From an uncultured Fusobacteriaceae bacterium (GTDB lineage: Bacteria; Fusobacteriota; Fusobacteriia; Fusobacteriales; Fusobacteriaceae): a DNA stretch of 8,444 nucleotides. Shown in pieces: positions 1-6,420 of the stretch (its first letter is position 1; the number at the start of each line of letters is the position of its first letter). A program made the translations under genes and the position numbers. A model generated the notes under the pieces. It did not search any database. It worked only from the letters and a program-made list of their open reading frames with translations, and was not told the origin of the DNA. The stretch lies in NCBI GenBank assembly GCA_947072715.1, contig CAMTJB010000036.1, positions 1 through 8,444 of the forward strand, read 5' to 3'.

Positions 1-566
1 ATACTTTCATTCTTCATAAGTGCACTTGTACCATCCATAGTACATAATGTAATCACTCCAATAAGACCTTCTGGAGCTCCAGCTTTTACAGAAGCTTCTT
101 GCATAATTTTAACTGCTTCTATAATACAGTTTTTTGCACTTGGATGCGGGCTTAATACAATTCCGTTTCCTGATTTTAATGCTAATAATATTTTATATAT
201 TGCTGTTGATGTTGGATTTGTAGATGGAATTATTCCTGCTACTACCCCTACTGGTACCCCTACTTCAATAATCTTTTGTTCTTTATCTTCTTTTAATATT
301 CCAACTGTTTTCATATCTTTTATATATTCGTAACAGATAGTTGATGCAAACTTGTTCTTGATAACTTTATCTTCCCATTTTCCAAAACCTGTTTCCTCAT
401 TAGCCATCTTAGCTAATTTTTCATCATACTTTCTAATTTCAAAAGAAACCTCTTTAACAATTCTATCTATTGTTTCTTGATTGAAAGTAGCATAAGTTTG
501 TTGTGCTATTCTTGCTTTTTCTACTAAATCTCTTACTTCTTGAATAGATAATAAATCCTTATCCAT
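1..566 (-). CDS. eutE: EutE, CoA-acylating acetaldehyde dehydrogenase (5' part only, runs off the window)
   Basis: Converts acetaldehyde, NAD+ and CoA to acetyl-CoA inside or at the microcompartment. About 188 codons are visible out of an expected 460-490. Family blocks are NEETGFGKWEDKVIKN (56-71), YEYIKDMKTVGIL (79-91), VPVGVVAGIIPSTNP (104-118) and SPHPSAKN (139-146). They place this as the Rossmann-fold half of the aldehyde dehydrogenase; the catalytic cysteine would lie beyond the window. The protein begins almost directly with the core helix IQEVRDLVEKARIAQQTY and lacks the roughly 30-residue encapsulation helix and linker found at the start of enterobacterial EutE. The start at 566 is chosen by ribosome-site spacing. 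It follows a 216-bp gap after eutM, so separate control is possible. Confidence 0.9.
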   Translation of the reverse strand, partial: MDKDLLSIQEVRDLVEKARIAQQTYATFNQETIDRIVKEVSFEIRKYDEKLAKMANEETGFGKWEDKVIKNKFASTICYEYIKDMKTVGILKEDKEQKIIEVGVPVGVVAGIIPSTNPTSTAIYKILLALKSGNGIVLSPHPSAKNCIIEAVKIMQEASVKAGAPEGLIGVITLCTMDGTSALMKNES

Positions 567-571
567 CATTG

Positions 572-578
572 CCTCCTT
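572..578 (-). promoter_or_regulatory. Ribosome binding site of eutE, deciding between two tandem ATG codons
   Basis: The sequence AAGGAGG on the minus strand is followed by CA and then ATGATG. The first ATG (569) lies only 2 bases from the site and the second (566) lies 5 bases away. The second fits normal spacing better, so 566 is chosen as the start. The two choices differ by one methionine. Confidence 0.65.
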
Positions 579-689
579 GTAATATTAATATTGTAAACTT
601 CAATCTATTATTAAATTTTTTAAAAACACATTGAATTTTACTGTATTAAATCATTGTATATTTCAGTATTTTAATATCTTATAAATGAG

Positions 690-710
690 GGCGACTATTT
701 TTTAGTCGCC
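690..710. other. Stable GC-rich hairpin in the eutM-eutE gap
   Basis: A perfect 8-bp inverted repeat GGCGACTA/TAGTCGCC with a 5-base loop stands out as GC-rich in an otherwise very AT-rich stretch. On the transcribed minus strand it is followed by CUCAUUUAUAAG, not a U run, so it is not a standard intrinsic terminator. It may be an RNA processing or stability element that sets shell protein and EutE levels apart; this is inference. The rest of the 567-782 gap shows the 14-bp repeats and AT-rich sequence with no ANTAR-type hairpins and no convincing promoter. Confidence 0.6.
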
Positions 711-728
711 ACCATCTATTTTAGTATT

Positions 729-784
729 ATAATTATCTAGTTATATTTATCTAGTTGGACTTACCTAGTTATACTTATCTAATT
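729..784. repeat. Four imperfect 14-bp tandem repeats at the end of eutM
   Basis: Four 14-bp units lie end to end at 729-742, 743-756, 757-770 and 771-784. On the plus strand they read ATAATTATCTAGTT, ATATTTATCTAGTT, GGACTTACCTAGTT and ATACTTATCTAATT. The core TATCTAGTT is shared. The eutM stop codon (783-785) overlaps the last unit. The unit length is not a multiple of three and the array is rich in stop codons, so it is not coding. Function unknown. Confidence 0.8.
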
Positions 785-1070
785 AGTCTCTTGTGCAAGC
801 TGGAAGAATGATTTCTACCTCAGCGTGTGGTCTTGGAATTACGTGAACTGATACTAACTCTCCAACTCTATCAGCTGCTGCTGCTCCTGCATCTGTAGCC
901 GCTTTTACTGCTCCAACGTCACCTCTTACCATTACAGTAACAAGTCCTCCACCTACCATTTCTTTACCTATAAGTGTTACGTTTGCTGCTTTTACCATTG
1001 CATCTGCTGCCTCTACTGCTGCTACTAATCCTTTTGTCTCTACCATTCCTAATGCGTTTAATACTGCCAT
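783..1070 (-). CDS. eutM: EutM, major hexameric BMC shell protein
   Basis: Main flat-hexamer shell protein of the Eut microcompartment. The 95 residues compare with 97 in E. coli. Family marks are [21 protein letters not shown] (starting at residue 5), the pore loop GGGL (40-43), [20 protein letters not shown] (starting at 47) and [13 protein letters not shown] (70-82). The start at 1070 has an AGGAGG site seven bases away, and this site includes the stop codon of the out-of-frame tail of the preceding gene. The gene is intact, and its stop codon lies inside the first unit of a 14-bp tandem repeat. A 216-bp gap follows before eutE, the largest in the operon. Confidence 0.95.
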   Translation of the reverse strand: MAVLNALGMVETKGLVAAVEAADAMVKAANVTLIGKEMVGGGLVTVMVRGDVGAVKAATDAGAAAADRVGELVSVHVIPRPHAEVEIILPACTRD

Positions 1071-1081
1071 TTTTATTCCTC

Positions 1082-1258
1082 CTATTTTTTCTTAGTTTTT
1101 TTAGTTTTATTTTTTATTAATTTCTCTTCAACTTTTTCCTGTTCTTCAGCTTTAAATTCTATTTCTAACTTAACTTCCTCTTGAGAATCATCATTAGAAT
1201 TATTTTCTATTTCTAATCTGATTTCCTCTATAGAATCTTGTTGAATATCATTTTTTTC
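1082..1258 (-). CDS. Out-of-frame Glu/Lys-rich C-terminal tail of the BMC shell protein
   Basis: A 58-codon open frame plus TAG lies between the zero-frame stop of the shell gene and eutM. It has no ATG, GTG or TTG near its beginning and no ribosome site, so it can only be reached by a shift from the upstream frame. Residues are highly charged: Glu-rich in the first two thirds, ending in the basic [10 protein letters not shown]. It contains an 11-residue repeat, [11 protein letters not shown] (1205-1237) and [11 protein letters not shown] (1157-1189), 16 residues apart, and the zero-frame end DQSIEDIL resembles the same unit. Its TAG is the first part of the TAGGAGG ribosome site of eutM, so with this tail the gap to eutM is 11 bp, like other gaps in the operon. 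No domain recognised. It could be a natural slippage product, a frameshift mutation or a sequencing error in one gene. Confidence 0.65.
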   Translation of the reverse strand, partial: EKNDIQQDSIEEIRLEIENNSNDDSQEEVKLEIEFKAEEQEKVEEKLIKNKTKKTKKK

Positions 1259-1536
1259 TATAATTTTATTTTTTTTTTTAATATGTCCTCTATACTCTGA
1301 TCAGGTCTTGGAATAACATGACTAGCTAAGTATACACCTAATCTTTTAGTAGTTTCTTCAGCTGCTTCAATAGCTGCCTTTACCGCTCCAACGTCACCTG
1401 TAACTTCAACAGTTACAATTCCACCCTTTGAATAATGCTTATTAACTATAGTTACGTTTGCTGCTTTTACTGCTGCATCTGCTCCCTCTATAGCTCCTAT
1501 TAATCCCATTGTTTCTATCATTCCTAACGCTTGCAT
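1258..1536 (-). CDS. EutK/EutM-like single-BMC shell protein, zero-frame product
   Basis: Single BMC-domain shell protein. The zero-frame product is 92 residues. The BMC core is clear: QALGMIETMGLIGAIEGADAA at the start, a pore region SKGGI (36-40), [13 protein letters not shown] (47-59) and SHVIPRPD (72-79). It is a paralogue of the EutM encoded next to it, with long stretches of similar nucleotides. Its position between eutL and eutM/eutE and the hidden C-terminal extension make EutK a possible name, but the tail is unlike the winged-helix tail of enterobacterial EutK, so I leave the symbol empty. The start at 1536 has an AAGGAGG site overlapping the eutL stop. The frame ends in KKKIKL and a TAG just after an A11 run. 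A one-base slip in that run reads on for 58 codons beyond the zero-frame stop to 1082, giving about 151 residues. Confidence 0.9.
   Translation of the reverse strand: MQALGMIETMGLIGAIEGADAAVKAANVTIVNKHYSKGGIVTVEVTGDVGAVKAAIEAAEETTKRLGVYLASHVIPRPDQSIEDILKKKIKL
1269..1279 (-). other. A11 homopolymer, likely slippage or frameshift site
   Basis: Eleven consecutive A (minus strand) fall at the lysine codons near the end of the shell gene, after ATATT and before TAAAATTATAG. Reading one A twice (a -1 shift) or adding one A during transcription leads into the open frame at 1082-1258 instead of the TAG at 1258-1260. Runs of this length are known to cause polymerase slippage in AT-rich bacteria, and they are also common sites of sequencing error. 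The functional role is inferred. Confidence 0.6.
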
Positions 1537-1547
1537 CTATTTCCTCC

Positions 1548-2201
1548 TTAATATCTTGTAGGATTTTCAGCAACAAACTTTACTGCTTCAGCAAATGCTT
1601 CACAAGCAGCTTTACATGCTGATTGGCTTCCTGTTAAAAGTCCTCCACCAAAGTTAGTTTCTGAAGGTGGTCCAAAGAATGCTGCCATTCTTACATCTGC
1701 TGCTTTTAAAGCTGCATCTAAAGCATACATAGCTTCAAGAGGCGGAGCAATTACATAAGCTAAAGCTTCTCCCTCTGGTATTCCTGCTGTTTCAGAAAGG
1801 AAAGATCCAGTTCTTGAAACACAGTGTGCATAGTAAGCAATAGTGTCATCTTCGTTAGCACTTATAAAAGATGCTTTATTCTCTATAAAATCTACTATTA
1901 CATTAAGTCCACTTCTTACTTCTGCTGGTGTTGGACCTGCTATTATTCCAATTACCTCTCCAGCAAGTTTTGTATTAGCATTTGCTGCTCCACCATAAAA
2001 AGATTTTGCATAAACAACTTTTACGTCAACTTCTTTTGTTGCTTCATCTAAGGCTGTATAAGTAACATCATCACAATCAGCTGTAATTATCCCAATACTT
2101 TTAAAGCCATTTGGAATATTAAATTTTTCTACCATGCTATTGTCTACATTAGGAATCATTTTTACTGCCAAAACACTTGGCTTAATTCTATCGTTTATCA
2201 T
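1548..2201 (-). CDS. eutL: EutL, tandem-BMC trimeric shell protein of the ethanolamine microcompartment
   Basis: Shell protein with two fused circularly permuted BMC domains that assembles as a trimer, known to form a gated pore in the Eut shell. The 217 residues compare with 219 in E. coli. The recognisable blocks are RIKPSVLAVKMI (5-16), DDVTYTALDEATK (44-56), VVYAKSFYGGAA (62-73), SRTGSFLSETAGIP (129-142), APPLEAMYALDAALKAADV (152-170) and PPSETNFGGGLLTGSQSACKAAC (starting at 178). The stop TAA runs straight into the GGAGG site of the next shell gene, 11 bp upstream of its start, so shell genes are translated as a tight series. No damage seen. Confidence 0.96.
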   Translation of the reverse strand: MINDRIKPSVLAVKMIPNVDNSMVEKFNIPNGFKSIGIITADCDDVTYTALDEATKEVDVKVVYAKSFYGGAANANTKLAGEVIGIIAGPTPAEVRSGLNVIVDFIENKASFISANEDDTIAYYAHCVSRTGSFLSETAGIPEGEALAYVIAPPLEAMYALDAALKAADVRMAAFFGPPSETNFGGGLLTGSQSACKAACEAFAEAVKFVAENPTRY

Positions 2202-2215
2202 TTACTCCTCCTTAA

Positions 2216-3112
2216 TTATAATTTAAGATCTTGTCCTGAAGCTTTTGCATCTAATATTTTCTTTATAATTGAAGCTACGTGAGCTCCTGCCTCAGATGCT
2301 GGTGTTCCATTCTTATGAATATTTGAAACTACTGTTCTTTTAGCTTCTGGAATTCCAACGTATCCTTTATAAGTTATGTAAGCACTCATACTTTCAGCTG
2401 TTGCAAGTCCTGGTCTCTCTCCAATTAATACACATGTAACTTCTGCTCCAGTGATTTCAGATATTTGGTCAGCTGCTCCAACTCTTCCATTTTTTACAAA
2501 GAAAGGTGTTCCAGCTTCAATTCCGTATGACTTAAGTCCATTTATTAATGCTGGTAAAGTATCTTCGATGTTTGCCTCAATAGCTGTTGAACTTAATCCG
2601 TCAGCAACATACACTTGAACTCTTGGATTTGCTTTGCACTTCTCTTTTATTATTTTTACTCCCTCATCAGAAATTTGTCTTCCTAAGTCTGGTCTTGTAA
2701 TAAACTCATCTTTGCTAGTACATTTAGTTTCTACTTTGAAAAGATTATTTCTCGTTAAAAACTCATCTGATACATCTGTAAATACAGCATCTTGTGCCGA
2801 CGCATGGTCTGCTCTTAATCTTAAGTATGTATTTGTTGTGTATCTTGCCCCTGCTCTTGAAATTCCTAATCTTGCAGGTGTTTTCTTTTTATATTTTAAT
2901 AAAGTTTCTCTATCAAAAGGATGAGGTAACTCTATTACTTCTCTTAAATCAATAGCACTTATATCTACTAATTGTGAATCATCTTTATTCGAATTATTTC
3001 CAACACTTTGTGCAACTATATTTTTTATTTGCTCAGGACTTACAGAAGTTTCTTTATCCATCCCCTTTAATACTTGAGCAATCAATTCTTTTAGTTCTTT
3101 TTCAGATAACAT
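2216..3112 (-). CDS. eutC: EutC, ethanolamine ammonia-lyase small subunit
   Basis: Small subunit of the lyase. With EutB it forms the adenosylcobalamin site. The 298 residues compare with about 295 in E. coli. Conserved blocks are SRAGARYTT (85-93), LRADHASAQDAV (99-110), TRPDLGRQIS (139-148), VYVADGLSSTAI (167-178), GTPFFVKNGRV (201-211), LIGERPGL (229-236) and SNIHKNGTPASEAG (263-276). The N-terminus is not part of the catalytic core. Residues 3-18 form an amphipathic helix of the kind known to direct EutC into the microcompartment, and a second similar helix may follow at 25-37, before a Ser/Asn/Asp-rich linker. The start at 3112 has a GGAGG site. The eutL start lies 14 bp after the stop. 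Confidence 0.96.
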   Translation of the reverse strand: MLSEKELKELIAQVLKGMDKETSVSPEQIKNIVAQSVGNNSNKDDSQLVDISAIDLREVIELPHPFDRETLLKYKKKTPARLGISRAGARYTTNTYLRLRADHASAQDAVFTDVSDEFLTRNNLFKVETKCTSKDEFITRPDLGRQISDEGVKIIKEKCKANPRVQVYVADGLSSTAIEANIEDTLPALINGLKSYGIEAGTPFFVKNGRVGAADQISEITGAEVTCVLIGERPGLATAESMSAYITYKGYVGIPEAKRTVVSNIHKNGTPASEAGAHVASIIKKILDAKASGQDLKL

Positions 3113-3122
3113 TCTATTCCTC

Positions 3123-4487
3123 CTATTTAAAAAATCTTGATGCGTCTCCAGCTTTATCAGTTAATTTTCCATCTTTCATTATTTCCATTTTTTCTAACCA
3201 TTCTACAAACTCTTTAGTTGGTCTCTTTCCAGAAACTTCTCTTAATGCTTGAATATCATGATATCCTGAAGATTGATAATTAAGCATTATATCGTCTCCT
3301 GCAGGTATTCCCATAAAGTAGTTACATCCTGCTGCTGCAAGTAAAACTCCTAAAGCTTCTATATCATTTTGATCTGCTTTCATATGGTTTGTATAACAGA
3401 TATCAACACCCATTGGTATTCCAGTTAATTTACCCATAAAGTGATCTTCAAGTCCTGCTCTTATTACCTCTTTACTATCGTATAAGTATTCAGGTCCTAT
3501 AAATCCAACAACTGTGTTTACTAGGAATGGATTATATCTTTTTGCAAATCCATAACATCTAGCTTCCATTGTTACTTGGTCTGCTCCATGGTGTGCATTA
3601 GATGATAACTCAGAACCTTGTCCAGTTTCAAAGTACATTACATTTGGTCCAGCTGCAGTTCCATGCTTAAGTGCAAGTTGTCTTGCTTCTTCTATCATAG
3701 CTCCGTTGATTCCAAATGCTTCGTTTCCTTTTTCAGAACCAGCTATACTTTGGAATATTAAATCTGCTGGTGCTCCTCTTTTTACTGCTTCCATCTGTGT
3801 TGTAACGTGAGCTAGTACACAAATTTGAGTTGGTATATTCCATTTTCTTTTAATTTCATCAAATCTTTCAAGTACTCTTATTACACTGTCAACACTGTCG
3901 TCAACTGGGTTTAAACCGATAAGAGCATCTCCTACTCCATAGCTTAATCCTTCAAAAAGAGATATCATAATTCCATCTGGATCATCTGTCGTATGGTTAG
4001 GTTGTAATCTAGCTCCTAAAACTCCATCTTCTCCTATTGTAGTATTACAGTGAGCTGTAACTTTTATCTTCTTAGCTCCTATTATTAAGTCTAAGTTTGA
4101 CATTAGTTTAGTAACTGCTGCTACCATTTCACTTGTAATTCCTCTACTTACTCTTCTTATATCTTCATTTGTTGTTGAGTCAGATAAAATCCACTCTCTA
4201 AAATCAGAAACAGTCCAATCTTTTATCTCACCATATATTTTTTCATTTAAATCGTCATGAACAATTCTAGTTACCTCATCTTCATCATAAGGTACTACAG
4301 GGTTGTTTTTTAAATCTTCAAGAGTTAAATTAGCTAATACTTCTTTAGCTGCAACTCTTTCCTTTGTTGATGTAGCACTTACTCCAGCAAGTTTGTCCCC
4401 TGATTTTTCTTCATTAGCTTTAGCTAGAACTTCTTTAACAGAAGAAAACTCATAAATTTGTCCAAACAGTTTTGTTCTTAATCTCAT
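3123..4487 (-). CDS. eutB: EutB, ethanolamine ammonia-lyase large (catalytic) subunit
   Basis: Catalytic TIM-barrel subunit of the adenosylcobalamin-dependent lyase that converts ethanolamine to acetaldehyde and ammonia inside the Eut microcompartment. The 454 residues compare with 453 in E. coli. Residues known to bind substrate in the E. coli enzyme are present at the same positions: R160 (GAR), Q162, N193 (GLNPVDDS), E287 (YFETGQGSE) and D362 (MGVDICYTNH). The protein is full length with no sign of damage. The ribosome site upstream is a weaker AAGGTG-type sequence than those of its neighbours. The stop codon TAG is part of the TAGGAGG ribosome site of eutC, ten bases before that gene, so the two subunits are probably translationally coupled. 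Confidence 0.97.
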   Translation of the reverse strand: MRLRTKLFGQIYEFSSVKEVLAKANEEKSGDKLAGVSATSTKERVAAKEVLANLTLEDLKNNPVVPYDEDEVTRIVHDDLNEKIYGEIKDWTVSDFREWILSDSTTNEDIRRVSRGITSEMVAAVTKLMSNLDLIIGAKKIKVTAHCNTTIGEDGVLGARLQPNHTTDDPDGIMISLFEGLSYGVGDALIGLNPVDDSVDSVIRVLERFDEIKRKWNIPTQICVLAHVTTQMEAVKRGAPADLIFQSIAGSEKGNEAFGINGAMIEEARQLALKHGTAAGPNVMYFETGQGSELSSNAHHGADQVTMEARCYGFAKRYNPFLVNTVVGFIGPEYLYDSKEVIRAGLEDHFMGKLTGIPMGVDICYTNHMKADQNDIEALGVLLAAAGCNYFMGIPAGDDIMLNYQSSGYHDIQALREVSGKRPTKEFVEWLEKMEIMKDGKLTDKAGDASRFFK

Positions 4488-4502
4488 CCTTTCACCTTCC
4501 CC

Positions 4503-5927
4503 TTAATAATTAAAAATTAATGTTTTCACTATTACTGGTAAAACAGAACCATTTCCCAAAGGTTTTCCTATGTCTATATAGTCACCATCAGATACTTTTA
4601 TCCCGTCTATGCAAATAATAGGTATTTTCATTTGAAATTTTTGTTGAAGAACTTGTCCTAATACTTTTGCCAAATCCATTTCAACTATAATAATTAACTT
4701 ACTTGTATCAATAAAACCTTGGTAAATTACATCTGCTAATTCCAATATATCTCTATATTTCATATTGCGTTCCCCTGTTACTCCCAAAGCAATATCTACT
4801 TTTTCATCATTTTCAAACCATTTTCTTTTCTTTTTAATCTCTTCTAGTAGCTCCTCTTTAGAGGCTTTTTCAAGCTTTTCACTTATTTTAAGTACAGGTA
4901 TATTTTTTAGAGGTAGTATCTCATCAGTATAAGTAATTGTACTTCCTGATATCTCTGTAGAGTGATTTCCAGCTCCTACAACAGTAGCTCCTATCATCTC
5001 AAGAGGTTTAACTATTTTAACTTTATTAAGTTCAAATAATTTTTTTATCTCTCTTCCTAAAATAACTCCTATATCTCCAAAAGCAAAATTATCATAAGTT
5101 TCCAATCCATATATCGCTTCTGCAACCCCACCTGAAAATGTTACATAAGCATCTGGAATGGGTTCTGATCTAAAGTCTTTATCAGTTACTAAATCAAAAT
5201 ATTGTTTTGTTTTACTTTCAATTCCCATACTTTCCAGCATTATAGTTGCCAGTTTTTCACATAAAATCCTTAACTCTTCAACAGAAGCTTTCTTACCAAC
5301 TTTTATAGTTGTTAATCCTAACTCCTCTACTAAAGTTATATATTTAGAGTAAATATACTCTATTTCTAAATCACTATTCTTAAATTTTACTAATCTACCA
5401 CCAATATCTAAACAAGTAGTATCGTGGATTTCACCTGATTTAAAAAGTGAAACATTTGTTGTTCCTCCACCTATATCAAAATTATATAAATTTATATTTT
5501 TTTCTTCTGATATAGCCATAGCTCCTGAACCTTTTCCAGATATTACACTTTCTAAATCTGGTCCTGCAGTTGCTACAACGAAATCTCCTGCCATTTCACT
5601 AAGTGCATTTAACACTTCTTTTGCATTTTTTTTCCTTGCTGTCTCACCTGTTATTATTACTGCTCCAGTTGAGATATCTTTACCTTTTATTCCAGCTAGT
5701 TGATACTCTTGCTCAACTATTTGTTTAACTTTATTTGCATCTATTTCTGTAGATGAAATAAGTGGTGTAAAATATATCTTACTTCTATAAAAAATAGTTT
5801 TATCTATTATCTTTATTTGAGGAACTCTCGCTCCTGAAGATATATTCTCTAGTGTAATTCTAGTAAAAACAAGTTGCGTTGTAGAAGTTCCTATGTCTAT
5901 TCCAACACTAATTATCTCCTCTTTCAT
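4503..5927 (-). CDS. eutA: EutA, reactivating factor for ethanolamine ammonia-lyase
   Basis: ATP-dependent chaperone-like factor that removes damaged cobalamin from EutBC so that fresh adenosylcobalamin can bind. The 474 residues are close to the family length (about 467 in E. coli). The actin/Hsp70-like ATPase fold is visible: phosphate-1 loop [11 protein letters not shown] (9-19), phosphate-2 motif [13 protein letters not shown] (150-162), [10 protein letters not shown] (265-274) and [11 protein letters not shown] (313-323). The start at 5927 has a GGAGGT site four bases from the core and matches the family N-terminus. The gene stops 15 bp before eutB. Its first 25 codons lie in the tandem duplication and recur in the chimeric ORF. 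An A8 run at codons 98-101 is read in frame and does not disrupt the gene. Expression should depend on EutV antitermination in the leader. Confidence 0.95.
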   Translation of the reverse strand: MKEEIISVGIDIGTSTTQLVFTRITLENISSGARVPQIKIIDKTIFYRSKIYFTPLISSTEIDANKVKQIVEQEYQLAGIKGKDISTGAVIITGETARKKNAKEVLNALSEMAGDFVVATAGPDLESVISGKGSGAMAISEEKNINLYNFDIGGGTTNVSLFKSGEIHDTTCLDIGGRLVKFKNSDLEIEYIYSKYITLVEELGLTTIKVGKKASVEELRILCEKLATIMLESMGIESKTKQYFDLVTDKDFRSEPIPDAYVTFSGGVAEAIYGLETYDNFAFGDIGVILGREIKKLFELNKVKIVKPLEMIGATVVGAGNHSTEISGSTITYTDEILPLKNIPVLKISEKLEKASKEELLEEIKKKRKWFENDEKVDIALGVTGERNMKYRDILELADVIYQGFIDTSKLIIIVEMDLAKVLGQVLQQKFQMKIPIICIDGIKVSDGDYIDIGKPLGNGSVLPVIVKTLIFNY

Positions 5928-5944
5928 TTCACCTCCAGAAAAAT

Positions 5945-5987
5945 AAAAAAAGCCAAAGCATAAGAAAAAAATTCTTACTACTTTGGC
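5945..5987 (-). terminator. Intrinsic terminator in the eutA leader, under EutV control
   Basis: The stem GCCAAAG/CUUUGGC with inner stem GUAAGAA/UUCUUAU (5952-5987) is followed by seven U (5945-5951) in the minus-strand RNA. The eutA ribosome site and start codon follow within about 20 bases. Without phospho-EutV, transcripts from eutVW should end here. With it bound at P1/P2, polymerase reads into eutA. Confidence 0.9.
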
Positions 5988-6021
5988 CTCATTGCCATAA
6001 CTTAATGTACCCCATTGTACA
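5984..6021 (-). promoter_or_regulatory. EutV (ANTAR) RNA-binding two-hairpin site, copy next to eutA
   Basis: Same structure as the upstream copy. P1 is UGUAC-AAUGGG-GUACA (6006-6021) and P2 is UGGC-AAUGAG-GCCA (5984-5997), each with a hexaloop carrying A1 and G4. The P2 3' arm overlaps the stem of the terminator at 5952-5987. This is the copy directly in front of full-length eutA and should control eutA and everything after it. Confidence 0.88.
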
Positions 6022-6030
6022 GTTATATAT

Positions 6031-6360
6031 TTAGTTGTTTTTAAAAATGAATTTAAAAGTTGTACCTTTATTTACTTCACTTTCAATACTCATATCACCA
6101 TTTAATTTTTCTTTTACAATTGCTGTTATTATCGAAAAACCAAGGCCCTCTTTAAGACTCCTACTATTATCCATTCCAACGCCATTGTCAGCGATTACAA
6201 TAGTCGAATAAAGTTCTTCCTCTTTTATAGTGATTTTTATCTCTTTGGATTGTTCCTTTTGAAAAGCATGATCAACTGTATTTTGTGTAATTCTAGTAAA
6301 AACAAGTTGCGTTGTAGAAGTTCCTATGTCTATTCCAACACTAATTATCTCCTCTTTCAT
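6031..6360 (-). pseudogene. Chimeric ORF: EutA N-terminus fused in frame to EutW C-terminus, made by tandem duplication
   Basis: The 109-residue reading frame has residues 1-25 identical to the start of EutA (including the [11 protein letters not shown] phosphate loop) and residues 26-109 identical to EutW 383-466. It has the same GGAGGT ribosome site as eutA and the eutW stop codon. The fusion lies at the junction of the 433-bp duplication, where the dinucleotide GT (6285-6286) is shared. The product would keep N384, DNGVGM and EGLGF of the EutW ATPase domain but lose N379, the His-containing dimerisation helix and both sensor domains, so kinase activity is unlikely. It could be translated, because it has a good ribosome site and sits in the operon. 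I regard it as a by-product of the duplication and not a selected gene. Confidence 0.8.
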
Positions 6361-6377
6361 TTCACCTCCAGAAAAAT

Positions 6378-6420
6378 AAAAAAAGCCAAAGCATAAGAAA
6401 AAAATTCTTACTACTTTGGC
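6378..6420 (-). terminator. Intrinsic terminator under EutV control, upstream copy
   Basis: In the minus-strand RNA, a 7-bp outer stem GCCAAAG/CUUUGGC and a 7-bp inner stem GUAAGAA/UUCUUAU, separated by a small bulge and closed by a short U loop, are followed by a run of seven U. The first bases of the stem overlap hairpin P2 of the ANTAR site, so EutV binding should prevent the terminator from folding. It precedes the chimeric ORF at 6360 and is the 433-bp-shifted twin of the terminator at 5945-5987. Confidence 0.88.

Noticed and set aside
579..680. Possible promoter for eutE in the AT-rich gap
   Set aside because: Several loose -10-like sequences exist, but none has a good -35 at the right spacing, and in such AT-rich DNA they are expected by chance.
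690..710. Hairpin in the eutM-eutE gap as an intrinsic terminator
   Set aside because: The stem is strong, but neither strand has a T run after it, and eutE belongs to the same pathway downstream; kept only as a structural element.
567..782. Cobalamin riboswitch or ANTAR site controlling eutE
   Set aside because: No B12-box-like sequence and no paired hexaloop hairpins with A1/G4 were found in the gap.
783..1536. Nucleotide similarity between the two BMC genes as a recent recombination event
   Set aside because: They share stretches such as CTCCAACGTCACCT, but overall divergence fits ordinary ancient paralogy of shell genes under strong protein constraint.
1824..2051. Plus-strand open frame of 75 codons inside eutL
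   Set aside because: It lies fully antisense to a clearly conserved gene, has Cys/Tyr/Phe-rich composition typical of a reversed coding frame, and matches nothing I recognise.
2634..3252. Two plus-strand open frames opposite eutC and the end of eutB
   Set aside because: Both are antisense to conserved genes, have no supporting ribosome sites and look like reverse-frame shadows.
5158..5352. Plus-strand 64-codon frame opposite eutA
   Set aside because: Antisense shadow of a conserved gene, with no independent support.
5626..5633. A8 run inside eutA as a second slippage site
   Set aside because: The gene reads through in the correct frame into conserved EutA sequence, and no alternative frame of interest opens there.
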